A stretch of 64,000 nt of DNA from Stenotrophomonas maltophilia (GCF_039555535.1 NZ_CP154630.1:4229001-4293000), one strand, 5' to 3'. Counted from the first letter of the stretch, positions 38,489 through 47,319 are shown. Made by a program: numbers and translations. Notes: generated by a model not told the origin, from the letters alone.

Positions 38489-38702
38489 AGACCGGGCGAC
38501 TCCTGCGCGAAACCACTACAGATCGACATTTATTCCTCTCTGCGTGCAGGTCCGAATTGCTTCCAGCAGGCATGAATTTTTAGCCTGCCGCAACCACAGA
38601 ATACCCGAAGTAGTACGGTCCAAAGGCATTCTTTCCCTTATGGCTCGGTCGAGCACTGCAGAAGCTACCTGAGGTCGACAGAGCTTGCGCGCCCACTGCC
38701 AA

Positions 38703-40517
38703 TCAGCCTTCTACAACCTCATCAGCTACAGGCTCGAACTCGGCAACAGCCTCAGACAGCGCAGCCTCGTCGTCCCACTCCAAAACGCCGGCCGGACAGA
38801 CATCCGAGCTCCTTACAAGGAACTCGAGCAGATCAAGCACTCTTTTCCTGGCCAGTGCATCCTCCCGAACTCTTAGCCACGACGCGTAAGGTTTCTCTCC
38901 TGATACGAGTTCACCAAACATTGCTACCTCGAATGTGTGCAGAGAGGCAACAAGACGAACATCGGACGGAGAGTTCTTCACCTCTTCGAGAATTCTTCCA
39001 TTGGCTACCCAAGCACTGTTTGCGACCAGCTGGCCTTTCCTATTCTTTGCTCTTTGCAAATCAGCATCGTGAAGCACGGAATAGGAACACTTGAACTGAT
39101 TCAAGATCTTACAGAGCGCAACAATGGTGTACTTCCCGCGCGCCCGCACGATGTGCACATCGTGGAATTTCACCGGATCGTCAGCGATAACCTCCCGAAA
39201 TGCCGCGTACTCAGTATCCCCCTCCACGATCACCGTCCGACCACCGAAGAAGAACTCGGCAACATAGGGGTCATACATATTCAGGAGCTTCAGCCGCTCC
39301 TTGTCTTCATCGCCTAGCCTGGCCCGATCAGGACGGAAGATTGTTGTGCCTGAGACGGTTCCAGCCTGAGATCGCTCCACTCTTACAATGGAAGTATTGT
39401 TACGCGAGAGATCGATGAAAGCGGGTGAGTGAGTAGTCACCATCACCTGCCATGTTTTTCCGCCGGGAAGCGAGTAGAGCACGTTGCAAGCATCACGCAC
39501 TGCGGCAGGGTGCAGGCACAGCTCCGGCTCATCCAGTAGCAGCACATGGGGCCTTTCCGTTCCTTTCGCTCCCGCTTTGTGGTCCGCGATGATCCTGAGC
39601 GCGTTCCACATAAGTGTTCGCCTGGCTCCACTGCCCTGTCGCTCCAGATCCGATTGGTGCCCATCCGCAGGCCCCATTCTGAGAGCTGGCGGCGCCTTGA
39701 AGAAGGATATGCTCCTGCTTAGATCGTCCTCTGGACGAGCATCCAACGTAATACTGTAGCCTGGGAAAACATCAGCCATGGCCCTCACCAGTTCTAGACG
39801 CACCTCGTCGATCGCCTCCATTGCCTCGGTTGCAACTGCCTTTTGGAGTTCCGCGACTCCTGCAAGGAGCTTTGCGTAAGCACCTTCCTTGCCCTCTTCT
39901 TCGATAAGCGCCTTGACCCGCTGCTTCGTCGCCTCCTCCAGAAGGGAAATGATGCTGTCGGCTTGCCTCTTGGGATCGTCGAAGGCTTCAATTCTATGCA
40001 TCTCGGGCCTATTGGACTGAGCAACGGATGCGGTTCCCCAAGGGCCATGGTTAGCATCCCAAGCGTTGAGCTCGACGTTGAAGCCCCTTTTCTCAGGCTT
40101 ACCAGGGCAACGCCAAGTCCATCGCTCCCTTACATGTCGATCTCCATTGGGTCGAACATCAATCCACTTATCAGCCGGCGGCTTACTATCAGCGAAGAGG
40201 ACGGTCTCAAGCTCGATACTCGGCATGTCCTCGTCTTTCAACTCTGCACCCGTGACGTAGCCACCAGGAAAATCCTCGGCCAGCAGGTCCCCCCTCGCAC
40301 CCGACTCCATCACAAGCTGGTACGCGCGAAGGATGGAGCTCTTCCCGGTGTTATTCGCACCTACCAGGACGACAATGTCGTCTAGCTCGATTTCAACAGC
40401 CTGCCTGCCTATTGCCCGAAAATTCTTAATTACTAGCTTGTGCATTCGAGCCCGCGGTGCCACCTGATCCTCGGCCACAAGCTTTTTCTCTCCGACCTTC
40501 TTCTTTGCAGTTGCCAT
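38703..40517 (-). CDS. OLD-family ATP-dependent endonuclease (AAA + TOPRIM)
   Basis: Predicted overcoming-lysogenisation-defect nuclease of 604 aa. The ABC-type ATPase half has Walker A GANNTGKSS (residues 53-61), the signature LERQGSGARRTLMW, Walker B VLLLDEPELCLHP and the H-loop VTTHSPAFID. The C-terminal TOPRIM half has VIVEGDTEYAAF and a downstream LHDADL. These are class 1/2 OLD features used in anti-phage systems such as P2 OLD and GajA. No UvrD-like helicase (GajB) is adjacent, so it looks like a stand-alone OLD. The ATG at 40517 follows a G-rich SD-like stretch; an ATG at 40547 adds ten residues. Confidence 0.87.
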   Translation of the reverse strand: MATAKKKVGEKKLVAEDQVAPRARMHKLVIKNFRAIGRQAVEIELDDIVVLVGANNTGKSSILRAYQLVMESGARGDLLAEDFPGGYVTGAELKDEDMPSIELETVLFADSKPPADKWIDVRPNGDRHVRERWTWRCPGKPEKRGFNVELNAWDANHGPWGTASVAQSNRPEMHRIEAFDDPKRQADSIISLLEEATKQRVKALIEEEGKEGAYAKLLAGVAELQKAVATEAMEAIDEVRLELVRAMADVFPGYSITLDARPEDDLSRSISFFKAPPALRMGPADGHQSDLERQGSGARRTLMWNALRIIADHKAGAKGTERPHVLLLDEPELCLHPAAVRDACNVLYSLPGGKTWQVMVTTHSPAFIDLSRNNTSIVRVERSQAGTVSGTTIFRPDRARLGDEDKERLKLLNMYDPYVAEFFFGGRTVIVEGDTEYAAFREVIADDPVKFHDVHIVRARGKYTIVALCKILNQFKCSYSVLHDADLQRAKNRKGQLVANSAWVANGRILEEVKNSPSDVRLVASLHTFEVAMFGELVSGEKPYASWLRVREDALARKRVLDLLEFLVRSSDVCPAGVLEWDDEAALSEAVAEFEPVADEVVEG

Positions 40518-40997
40518 TGCGCCCCCCCCTGTTTTTTCAACCGCCATATTGCAGCCACACCAATACTCGACCCGATAGATGCATCCTGTCTGTCAGATTA
40601 TCCCTATGCGGATAGCTTCCTTATGCGGAGGTTCCTGCAATTGAGGCGTTCACCGTCGTCAACTAGGCCAAGCAAAGAGCGGCGGTGAGTGGGGTGAAGC
40701 GTCCTTCTTCGGCCACGGCATGGCTTGGGCGCTGAATCCACAGGCGCTCAACCGAGGCGTGTCGCAAGCTATCCTTGCCACTAGTGGCAAGGAATTCTGG
40801 GGCAAAGAGACAGTGACGTGACATAGGTGCTCGATAGCGGGACGGAAGTTGCGAACGCGGATTAGCCCAAGCCGCTGAGGCAGCAGCCAACCCCGAAATC
40901 GAGTTCGATATATTTATATCTTACTTTTCAACAACTTGCGTCTTCGCAGCAATAGGTCTATACAGGTTCAATCAGACCGGACAGAGCGCGACTAAGC
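40518..40997. other. Gene-free region between the OLD gene and the transposition genes, with two palindromes
   Basis: 480 nt of divergent control region. A perfect 22-bp palindrome, TCCTTGCCACTAGTGGCAAGGA, lies at 40772-40793. GATATA TT TATATC at 40907-40920, in a conspicuously AT-rich patch 80 nt before the HTH gene, looks like an operator. No gene is visible. If a transposon end lies to the left of the transposition genes, it could be here, but no TGT...ACA end with repeated sites was recognised. Confidence 0.6.
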
Positions 40998-41279
40998 ATG
41001 CCAGGCTCTCAGATCCCTCCCCCACCGCCCCCTTCCAGCTCCTTCTGGGCGGCACCGTTGCTTGGCGTAACCGTCCCCGACAGCCCCATCTTCTCAGCGG
41101 CGGACACAGCCAGGCTGTTGGGCTTCCCCACAAGGGAGGCCCTCGCAAAAGCACGCCGAACCGGACGGCTCTCTATAAAGATGTTCCAGATTCCTGGACG
41201 GAGAGGCTGGTTCGCTCGTCGCGAAGAGGTATGCGCCTGGCTACACCAATCCCTGAACAGCGAGGAGGAAGCCCGATGA
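40998..41279 (+). CDS. Small helix-turn-helix (excisionase/AlpA-like) protein
   Basis: Predicted DNA-binding protein of 93 aa. A proline-rich start (PGSQIPPPPPPSSS) is followed by a MerR/excisionase-like winged helix: IFSAADTARLLGFPTREALAKARRTGRLSIK and the wing MFQIPGRRGWFARREEVCAWL. It lies about 195 nt upstream of tnsAB in the same direction, separated by a hairpin. A decayed relative lies at 35605-35703. It may regulate the element or take part in excision or target choice; all of this is inference. The SD site is weak and a start 20 or so codons later is possible. Confidence 0.7.
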   Translation: MPGSQIPPPPPPSSSFWAAPLLGVTVPDSPIFSAADTARLLGFPTREALAKARRTGRLSIKMFQIPGRRGWFARREEVCAWLHQSLNSEEEAR

Positions 41280-41308
41280 GCTAGCGAAAGCACGGGCCCT
41301 CAATAGAA

Positions 41309-41338
41309 AAGGCCGCACATTTGCCGTGTGCGGCCCTT
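41309..41338 (+). terminator. Hairpin between the HTH gene and tnsAB
   Basis: GGCCGCACA (41311-41319) and TGTGCGGCC (41327-41335) pair perfectly around a 7-nt loop, preceded by AAAA and followed by CTTGAT. It may end or attenuate the HTH transcript. The region 41339-41473 should then hold the tnsAB promoter. Confidence 0.6.
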
Positions 41339-41473
41339 GATACGGCAAACGGCTTCTCGATCCGTTGCCCGATATTGAGCTCCGCCCTCCATGCAAGTCA
41401 AGCCCCGTGGCATAGCGCCGCGCGGCCGCCCTTTGCCCGTCTGCGCTGGATCCAGCGCGGATTAGGAGGTCTC

Positions 41474-43858
41474 ATGCCTTTATCTGCCCCAGAGTTCCAG
41501 TCGTACGTAGAGCGATTGTCTCTTTCGGCCGCTGCAATCAGCTACATAGCCGACACCCGTTCTAGTGAGCCGGCGCGATCCGTCAGATCTGTCGGATACC
41601 ACAACACGGTCTGGCGCTACCCAAGCGCGAAGATGGGGTTCTCAGTGGCGCTTGAGAGTACGGAGGAGCACACATGCGCCGCTCAGCTTGAGTACGACGC
41701 AAGCGTCATCGAGTACTGGGACCAGCCGCCCGCTGTAAGTCTAGATGTGTTGGATTTCCACGGGAGGAGGAGAAAGGCGAACTACGTTGCTGACTTCCTC
41801 ACATTGAAGGAATCCAGCGTCGAGGTGGTCCAGGTCAAGACTGCCTCCGAGTGTGAACGCTTGGCCAGTTCCAACCCCAACAGATGGACGTGGGACGGAG
41901 CCAAGGCAGCTGACCTTGCAGCCGACGCGCACTTCCAAGAAATCGGCTTAGTACACCGCGTGGTCTCTGACGGATGCTCACGAAGAATTTTCGCTGAGAA
42001 CTGCTTGCTTCTGTTGCGTCTTCGGCAAGCATCTACGCGAAGCATCGATGCTCGTCAGCTTGCCAAAGCCTGCTCCACGCTCAGGCAGCGAAAGGTCTTC
42101 ACCCTGGGCCAGTTAATGCGTGCAGTGAACACTTCCTCAGCGAATGAAGTCGTGCGGTTGATAGACCTAGGTGCTCTCTTCACCGATCTCAATCGATGCC
42201 GCCTGTCGGTACCTGATGAGTGCCTGGTCTCCTTTGAACCTGACATCGTGACCAGTCATCTTCATCGCCTAGACATGCTGGGCACTGCAGCCGAACATCT
42301 ATTCCAGCTGACACAAGCGGAGGCAATAGAGGTCCACGGCCGATTGCTCGTCATACGTGGCCTGGTGCCTGCGATGAAGTCTGATCGAACAACGAGGCGC
42401 TGGCGCGCGCGATTTCTCCAAGCAGGGGGCGACCCATCGGCTCTCCGCCCAAGACATCGATCAAAGGGTAATAGAACGCCCAGGCAGACACCTGAAGAAT
42501 TCGCAGTGATGGATCGCGCCATCAGCACCTACTTCCTCAGCGCAGATGCCCTAAGTGTTCAGGCGGCATACTCGCAGTACCTACTTGATCATCAGCTTTC
42601 TATTGCCGAGGGCAAGCTACTAGGCAACTCAGTCGCCGCATCCAAGGAGACCTTCCGTCTTCGGTGCAAACGGCTGCCAAAGGAAATCGCTGAAGGGGCC
42701 CGGAGCGGGACAAGAGCTGCTGCAGCTTCCGCCCCCCCGGTGGACCCGGCGCTGACACACCTATCTCCGGCACGGGCATTTGAGCGGGCGCATACCGACC
42801 ACTACCAGTGCGATCTGCACGTAGTCGTGATTGACACCAAGCCACCAATCACCAGCAAGCCTTGGATAACTGCACTTCGAGATCATGCCACCGGTCAAGT
42901 GTTAGCGACGTCCTTGAGCTTCAGCAGTCCAAGCAATCACAGCGTGCTGGGAGTTCTCCGCGACTGTGCACGGCGCTGGGGACGGCTCCCTGAGTCGATC
43001 GTCGTGGACAACGGAGCCGAGTTCAACTCCGTGTACTTTGAAACCACCCTGGCCAGCTTGGGCGTTTCAAAGCAGAGCAGGCCCCCGGGAGAACCACGCT
43101 CTGGCGGGCAGATCGAAGGGTGGTTCCGTTCGCTCAAGTCCTACCTCAGCCAGCAGCCAGGGAACACGACAAACGACGCTAGGGGACGATCAGCTACAGC
43201 AAAGTTCAAAGGACAAAGTCAAACAAGCTGGACACTTGCGACGGCTTATCAGACCATGGATGAGTTCATCTTCAGCATCTACAACAACAACATTTCTGAT
43301 GGCTGCCTTCACAGCCGATCACACGCCTCAGAGTCACTTCTAACTGCATTCCCCGAAAGTGGAGTACCGACACCCTTCACCCGCGAGCTGCTTGCCAGAA
43401 CGGCAATTCCGCTCCGGAGACCACTAAGGCTTGATCGAGCGCGGGGAATTCGTCATTGCGCGAGATGGTACAGACATCCCAAATTGTTTGAGTCAAGATC
43501 CGGTCCGGGGCCCTTCGAAGCCTATGTCGAGCCCTGGGACGCCAACACACTCTATGTGCTGATAGACGGGCAACGTATCCCCTGCCGGCATGGCTCTCAG
43601 CATGCAATTGACCTTACGACGGACTTTACGCCGGCTCTGGACTCGATCCGGTTCCTGGGCAGCACCAGAGGCCGTGCGCTCCTCGCTAAAGCCGCGTCGA
43701 TCGAGACAGCCAAGCTGACAAGGCGCTTCGCTGAGGCTGACAAGGCCAGACAAAGGGCGATTAGCGTATCCAAGGCACAGAAGCCAGCTGCGCCCCGCAA
43801 GAGGTTACCAGCGCGACGCGCCCTGATACTGCCTTATGGTCCCGGTGACGCATCATGA
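41474..43858 (+). CDS. tnsAB: TnsA-TnsB fusion transposase
   Basis: Single 794-aa chain joining both Tn7 strand-cutting activities. The N-terminal TnsA endonuclease part (about 1-230) has the restriction-enzyme-like residues Glu73 (QLEYD), Asp107 (YVADF) and Gln120-x-Lys122 (VVQVK), matching E63/D114/Q130-K132 of Tn7 TnsA in order. The C-terminal TnsB part has the DDE triad Asp442 (AHTDHYQCD), Asp512 (IVVDNGAEF) and Glu548 (GGQIEGWF), with the classical 35-residue D-E spacing, then a Mu-type C-terminal domain. TAGGAGG precedes the ATG. TnsA cuts 5' ends and TnsB joins 3' ends in the family. The stop overlaps tnsC. Confidence 0.9.
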   Translation: MPLSAPEFQSYVERLSLSAAAISYIADTRSSEPARSVRSVGYHNTVWRYPSAKMGFSVALESTEEHTCAAQLEYDASVIEYWDQPPAVSLDVLDFHGRRRKANYVADFLTLKESSVEVVQVKTASECERLASSNPNRWTWDGAKAADLAADAHFQEIGLVHRVVSDGCSRRIFAENCLLLLRLRQASTRSIDARQLAKACSTLRQRKVFTLGQLMRAVNTSSANEVVRLIDLGALFTDLNRCRLSVPDECLVSFEPDIVTSHLHRLDMLGTAAEHLFQLTQAEAIEVHGRLLVIRGLVPAMKSDRTTRRWRARFLQAGGDPSALRPRHRSKGNRTPRQTPEEFAVMDRAISTYFLSADALSVQAAYSQYLLDHQLSIAEGKLLGNSVAASKETFRLRCKRLPKEIAEGARSGTRAAAASAPPVDPALTHLSPARAFERAHTDHYQCDLHVVVIDTKPPITSKPWITALRDHATGQVLATSLSFSSPSNHSVLGVLRDCARRWGRLPESIVVDNGAEFNSVYFETTLASLGVSKQSRPPGEPRSGGQIEGWFRSLKSYLSQQPGNTTNDARGRSATAKFKGQSQTSWTLATAYQTMDEFIFSIYNNNISDGCLHSRSHASESLLTAFPESGVPTPFTRELLARTAIPLRRPLRLDRARGIRHCARWYRHPKLFESRSGPGPFEAYVEPWDANTLYVLIDGQRIPCRHGSQHAIDLTTDFTPALDSIRFLGSTRGRALLAKAASIETAKLTRRFAEADKARQRAISVSKAQKPAAPRKRLPARRALILPYGPGDAS

Positions 43859-44871
43859 ATGAGCATCTCCGAGAGGCCGTGAATGGGGCTCGATTTCCGC
43901 ATCCTCGCTACGTTGAGGCAGTGAGGTCTGCAGCAGCATTGATGACATTCAGTGGGGATGGATCTGTGATTGCAATGGTGGGCCCACCCAGAGCGGGGAA
44001 AAGCACTGCCGGAAGGGCCGCCGCGAGAGAGGTGTACCCACACTCCACCCCTGATTCCATTCCTTACGTAGTTGTGGATTGCAGTCGAACCGACGCCGGC
44101 TACATGTCCATGCGTTACCTAACCCTAGACCTCCTCGCCCAACTCGGCCATCCGTTCTATGGCGATCTCGAGCACTCTTTAAGGCTGAAGCTTACGGAGA
44201 CCAACGCGCGCCTACAGCTCCGTCGCGCAATTGAGTACAGGCGCACCAAGCTACTCATCATCGACGAGGCCCATCATCTTCTACGCGTTAAGGACAGGTC
44301 CGGACGCGAAGCCGCATTGGAATCGCTGAAGTGCCTTGGAAATGAAACTGGTGCCTTGATATTTCTCATCGGCGGGTACGAACTTCTCAGGGAATGTTTC
44401 TGTTCTGCTCACATGAACGGGAGGCTGTCTATCCTTCATTTTCCGCGCTACGGAACTAGCATCTCTGATGCGGGATGCTTCGACAGGATTCTCGCATCCT
44501 ATGATGTTCTACTCCCTTGGGCAAAGGGGCACTCACTCCTCGAGATGAGAGATCTCCTATACGAGGGATCGCTCGGGTCGTGTGGACTTGTCGGCAACTG
44601 GATTCTTCTTGCGCTAGCGCGGATGACTTCGTTGCGATCGCAGCGACTTCGCATGGAGCACTTCAGATCAGCCAGGTATAAGCAGCAGCTGGCGGAGATC
44701 GCAGAGGACATCACGTTTGGCGAGTCCGCTCTCCAGCCGATTGAGAAAGATCACACAAGCATCTTTGAACTCACCTCCATCACGGACGTCTCTGAAAGGA
44801 AAGCAGCTCGCAGGCCAGGCAAGCGGATTCCAACGCGAGATCCAGTTGGCAACGTTGAGCGTCGGCGATGA
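43855..44871 (+). CDS. tnsC: TnsC/TniB-type AAA+ transposition regulator
   Basis: ATPase of 338 aa that in Tn7-like elements bridges the target selector and the transposase. Walker A is GPPRAGKST (residues 43-51) and Walker B LLIIDEAHHLL (Asp137-Glu138); a sensor-like LIGGYELLRECF follows. The short length is that of TniB and small TnsC proteins, shorter than Tn7 TnsC (about 555 aa). Start and stop overlap tnsAB and tniQ by 4 nt each, implying translational coupling. Confidence 0.9.
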   Translation: MNEHLREAVNGARFPHPRYVEAVRSAAALMTFSGDGSVIAMVGPPRAGKSTAGRAAAREVYPHSTPDSIPYVVVDCSRTDAGYMSMRYLTLDLLAQLGHPFYGDLEHSLRLKLTETNARLQLRRAIEYRRTKLLIIDEAHHLLRVKDRSGREAALESLKCLGNETGALIFLIGGYELLRECFCSAHMNGRLSILHFPRYGTSISDAGCFDRILASYDVLLPWAKGHSLLEMRDLLYEGSLGSCGLVGNWILLALARMTSLRSQRLRMEHFRSARYKQQLAEIAEDITFGESALQPIEKDHTSIFELTSITDVSERKAARRPGKRIPTRDPVGNVERRR

Positions 44872-46085
44872 ACGCATACTTCCATGTTGCACCTATCGCC
44901 CTTGGCACATTGGAGGTTGAGTGCTTGTCCTCGCTGCTCCACCGCATTTCATACGCCCACGGCGTTTCGCGGTTTCAGTTCATATCGCATCTGCAGTCTC
45001 GCTGGTGGACCGAAACTGGAAACCATCTCCCTCGATGTGAAGAGCTGAGATGGGACGGCTACAGTCCGAAAGTCTCTATTGCGCTAACCGCACTCAATTA
45101 TGCGTTTGGCTATGACTTGGAGGGAACGACCCTCGTCGCCTTACAGGGCATTTGCGCAGGAAATTGCATCGGATCCATAAAGCATGAAAGATGCTGGTGC
45201 CCTGCTTGTCTCAGGGGTGATCGTGAAGTCGGCAGGCCACCATATGATCGTCTACTGTGGCGAATCCAAGGCGTTGAACGCTGCAGTCTTCATAAGCTTC
45301 GGCTTCGACGCAACTGCCCTCACTGCGGGTCAGGGCAAACCAAAGACAGCAGCAAAGTCGAGCTAGACCAATGCAGTACCTGCGGTCAAAGCCTATCCAA
45401 CCTAACGTCTATCGGGGACTATGCGCCGCGACCGCCATTCGGTGAGGAGCAGACAGAGCAACTGATCCTCCGACTGGGAGAGGTCCGTGGAGCAGCCTCG
45501 GGTTCGCTGCAGGTGTTCCTTAGCAACGTCAGTAGCCCTACCAAGGATTGGGGAAAGCATCTTGGCGACATCTTCCACACGAGGCACTGCCCGATTCTTC
45601 CGCAGCTGACGTCGTTGATTGCAGTGGCTACCCACTTTGGTGTGGACATCGTGCAACTGATAACTTCGCCAGCTTCGGCAGCCGCCCAATCTGGATTAGA
45701 GATTGGCAATGCGTCACCGCGAAAGGTGCGCAGACCAAGTTCCCACTTGCGAGCGAACCGTACCGCGTGGTTTCGGAAGGAACTGGAGACTGCCCTCGCC
45801 GCAGGCCCGCCCTACCCTTCTACAGCTCAGTTCTGCCGCAGCCGAGACTACAGCGCCACTGCTGCCAGAAACAGTTTTCCATGGCTTACCGGACAACTCA
45901 GTGCCCTGCATCGTGAGTGCAGCAGAGCTAACCTGGAACGGCAAATTCTGGCTGCGGCAAAGGCGATTCGATCCTTGCCGCAAGGCACGAAGCGCCTTCC
46001 AGCTAAGGTCCGAGCGCGCCTGATTGCCGAGCAATCAGGCGCTCCCATGCATGTGGTACGGAGAATTCTGTCGGCCGATCGTTAG
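44868..46085 (+). CDS. tniQ: TniQ family target-selection protein
   Basis: Protein of 405 aa with the TniQ zinc-binding N-terminal half: VECLSSLLHRISYAHG, then CWCPACLRGD, RIQGVERCSLHKLRLRRNCPHCGSG and DQCSTCGQSL. The C-terminal part contains HTH-like helices (ARLIAEQSGAPMHVVRRILS). It is close in size to the TniQ of Tn5053- and CAST-type elements and shorter than Tn7 TnsD (508 aa), which recognises a fixed attachment site. Being the only selector present, it should determine the insertion site. It is the last gene of the operon. Confidence 0.88.
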   Translation: MNAYFHVAPIALGTLEVECLSSLLHRISYAHGVSRFQFISHLQSRWWTETGNHLPRCEELRWDGYSPKVSIALTALNYAFGYDLEGTTLVALQGICAGNCIGSIKHERCWCPACLRGDREVGRPPYDRLLWRIQGVERCSLHKLRLRRNCPHCGSGQTKDSSKVELDQCSTCGQSLSNLTSIGDYAPRPPFGEEQTEQLILRLGEVRGAASGSLQVFLSNVSSPTKDWGKHLGDIFHTRHCPILPQLTSLIAVATHFGVDIVQLITSPASAAAQSGLEIGNASPRKVRRPSSHLRANRTAWFRKELETALAAGPPYPSTAQFCRSRDYSATAARNSFPWLTGQLSALHRECSRANLERQILAAAKAIRSLPQGTKRLPAKVRARLIAEQSGAPMHVVRRILSADR

Positions 46086-46169
46086 TGGCCGAGGAGAGAT
46101 GTTCACTATCGACCAGCAGCCGCCATCCGCGCGGCGCAATCGTATCCAGCGCACACCTCAATCGCCTTG

Positions 46170-46796
46170 TTACTTCACCGTTGCACGCCACGCGGGCCAC
46201 GCCTCGCCGATCACACCCAGCGCGGATTTCAGGAACAGAAGCGCGATCACCGCGCCTGCTGCGATGTCCGGCCAGCCGCTTCCGCTCAGCGCTACACCAC
46301 CGGCAGCCACCAACACACCGATGTTGGCGGCGACATCATTGCGGGAACACTCAAAGGTGCTTTTCATGTTGATGTTGAACGCGCGGAACCGCCACAGCAG
46401 TGCCAGGCACACCAGATTGGCCACCAGCGCGATGGCTCCGAACCCCAGCATCAAGCCGCTGGAAGGCGGCACGCCGTGGATCAGCTTGCTGACCACCTCC
46501 ACCACGATGAAGACAAAGAAGGCCAGGATCAGCAGCCCCTTGGCGAGGGCCGCACCGGCCTCCCAGCGCGCCCCCCGGTTCACTGCCCACAGGCTCAGGC
46601 CGTACACGATCGCGTCGCCCAGCATGTCCACTGCATCGGCCTGCAGGGCACTGGAGCCCGCCACGATGCCTGCGGCGAACTCGATGAAGAACATCGCCAG
46701 GTTGATGATGAGTACTGCCACCAGTACGCGGCGCTGCGCACTGTGGAGGGCCAAGGCTTCCAGTTCCTGGCGCTTGTGGCCGCAGCAGTGGTCCAT
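46170..46796 (-). CDS. Short cation diffusion facilitator (CDF) metal exporter
   Basis: Inner-membrane metal/H+ antiporter-like protein of 208 aa. A Cys/His-rich N-terminus (MDHCCGHKRQELEALALHSAQRRVLV) precedes six membrane segments. The CDF signature is seen in GSSALQADAVDMLGDAIVYGLS, with HxxxD-type metal ligands replaced by D-x3-D, and in ECSRNDVAANIGVLVAAGGVALSGSGWPD. The C-terminal cytoplasmic metal domain of CzcD-type CDFs is missing. It is divergent from a CadR-like MerR gene with a MerR-type promoter facing this gene, so zinc, cadmium or lead export is likely. Confidence 0.85.
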   Translation of the reverse strand: MDHCCGHKRQELEALALHSAQRRVLVAVLIINLAMFFIEFAAGIVAGSSALQADAVDMLGDAIVYGLSLWAVNRGARWEAGAALAKGLLILAFFVFIVVEVVSKLIHGVPPSSGLMLGFGAIALVANLVCLALLWRFRAFNINMKSTFECSRNDVAANIGVLVAAGGVALSGSGWPDIAAGAVIALLFLKSALGVIGEAWPAWRATVK

Positions 46797-46846
46797 GGGT
46801 GACTCCCGCCAGGCTGTGCCCGGGCTTGAAAAAGGATGGGGCAGCC

Positions 46847-46877
46847 GTTATAAACCCTGTAGCCCCTACAAGGTCAA
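46847..46877 (-). promoter_or_regulatory. MerR-type promoter/operator of the CDF gene
   Basis: On the minus strand: -35 TTGACC (46877-46872), a 19-bp spacer and -10 TATAAC (46852-46847). The spacer holds the dyad ACCTTGTAG GGG CTACAGGGT, 8 of 9 arm positions paired, like CadR/PbrR operators. The long 19-bp spacer is the hallmark of promoters activated by MerR-family untwisting. Confidence 0.82.
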
Positions 46878-46881
46878 GCCC

Positions 46882-47292
46882 ATGCCCACCCACCTCACCA
46901 TCGGCCAGCTGGCCCGCCAGACCGGCACCAAGGCCGAAACCATCCGCTATTACGAGAAGATCGGCCTGCTGCAGCCGCCACTGCGCTCGGAGGGCAACTA
47001 CCGCTACTACGGCGCGCAGGACCAGAGGCGTCTGTCGTTCGTGCGCCGCGCCCGCGAGCTTGGCTTCCCCATCGAACAGATCCGCGAGCTGATTGCTTTT
47101 GGTGAACAGCGGGAGCACGAGTGCAGTTCGGTGGACGATGTGGTGAAAGCGCACATCGCAGACATCACGCGCCGGATCCTGGACCTGCAGGCGTTGCAGG
47201 GCGAGCTGGAGAGGATGATCGGCAATTGCCCGGGCGGCCGCGTAGCCGATTGCAGGGTGCTGGAAGCCCTTCAGCCGCAGCCTGCTGCTTGA
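46882..47292 (+). CDS. MerR family metal-responsive regulator (CadR/PbrR-like)
   Basis: Transcription activator of 136 aa. The N-terminal MerR HTH (LTIGQLARQTGTKAETIRYYEKIGLLQPP) and the wing (EGNYRYYGAQDQRRLSFVRRARELGF) are followed by the dimerisation helix. Cys81 (EHECSSV), Cys116 (GNCPGG) and Cys124 (ADCRVL) match the three-cysteine pattern of CadR/PbrR-type Cd/Pb/Zn sensors; there is no His-rich tail. Two matching promoters, one for the divergent CDF gene and one for the downstream receptor, suggest it controls both. Confidence 0.88.
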   Translation: MPTHLTIGQLARQTGTKAETIRYYEKIGLLQPPLRSEGNYRYYGAQDQRRLSFVRRARELGFPIEQIRELIAFGEQREHECSSVDDVVKAHIADITRRILDLQALQGELERMIGNCPGGRVADCRVLEALQPQPAA

Positions 47293-47319
47293 CCTTGTAG
47301 CCGCATCAAGGTTTACAAC
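47289..47319 (+). promoter_or_regulatory. Second MerR-type promoter, before the TonB receptor
   Basis: -35 TTGACC (47289-47294, overlapping the merR-like stop), a 19-bp spacer and -10 TACAAC (47314-47319). The spacer holds ACCTTGTAG CCG CATCAAGGT, with ACCTTG/CAAGGT arms shared with the operator at 46847-46877. The receptor ATG is 46 nt further on. Confidence 0.78.

Larger units (their letters stand above)
40998..46085 (+). mobile_element. Tn7-like transposition module (HTH, tnsAB fusion, tnsC, tniQ)
   Basis: Four genes in one direction encode a complete cut-and-paste Tn7-like machinery: excision endonuclease and DDE transposase fused in one chain, an AAA+ regulator and a TniQ target-selection protein. 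The last three overlap by 4 nt (ATGA) at each junction. No TnsE, no second TniQ and no CRISPR-Cas genes are present. The transposon ends were not found; see the edge repeats at 35568 and 50785. Confidence 0.82.

Noticed and set aside
40998-46085. CRISPR-associated transposon (CAST)
   Set aside because: TnsAB and TniQ fit, but no repeat-spacer array and no cas gene is present anywhere in the window.
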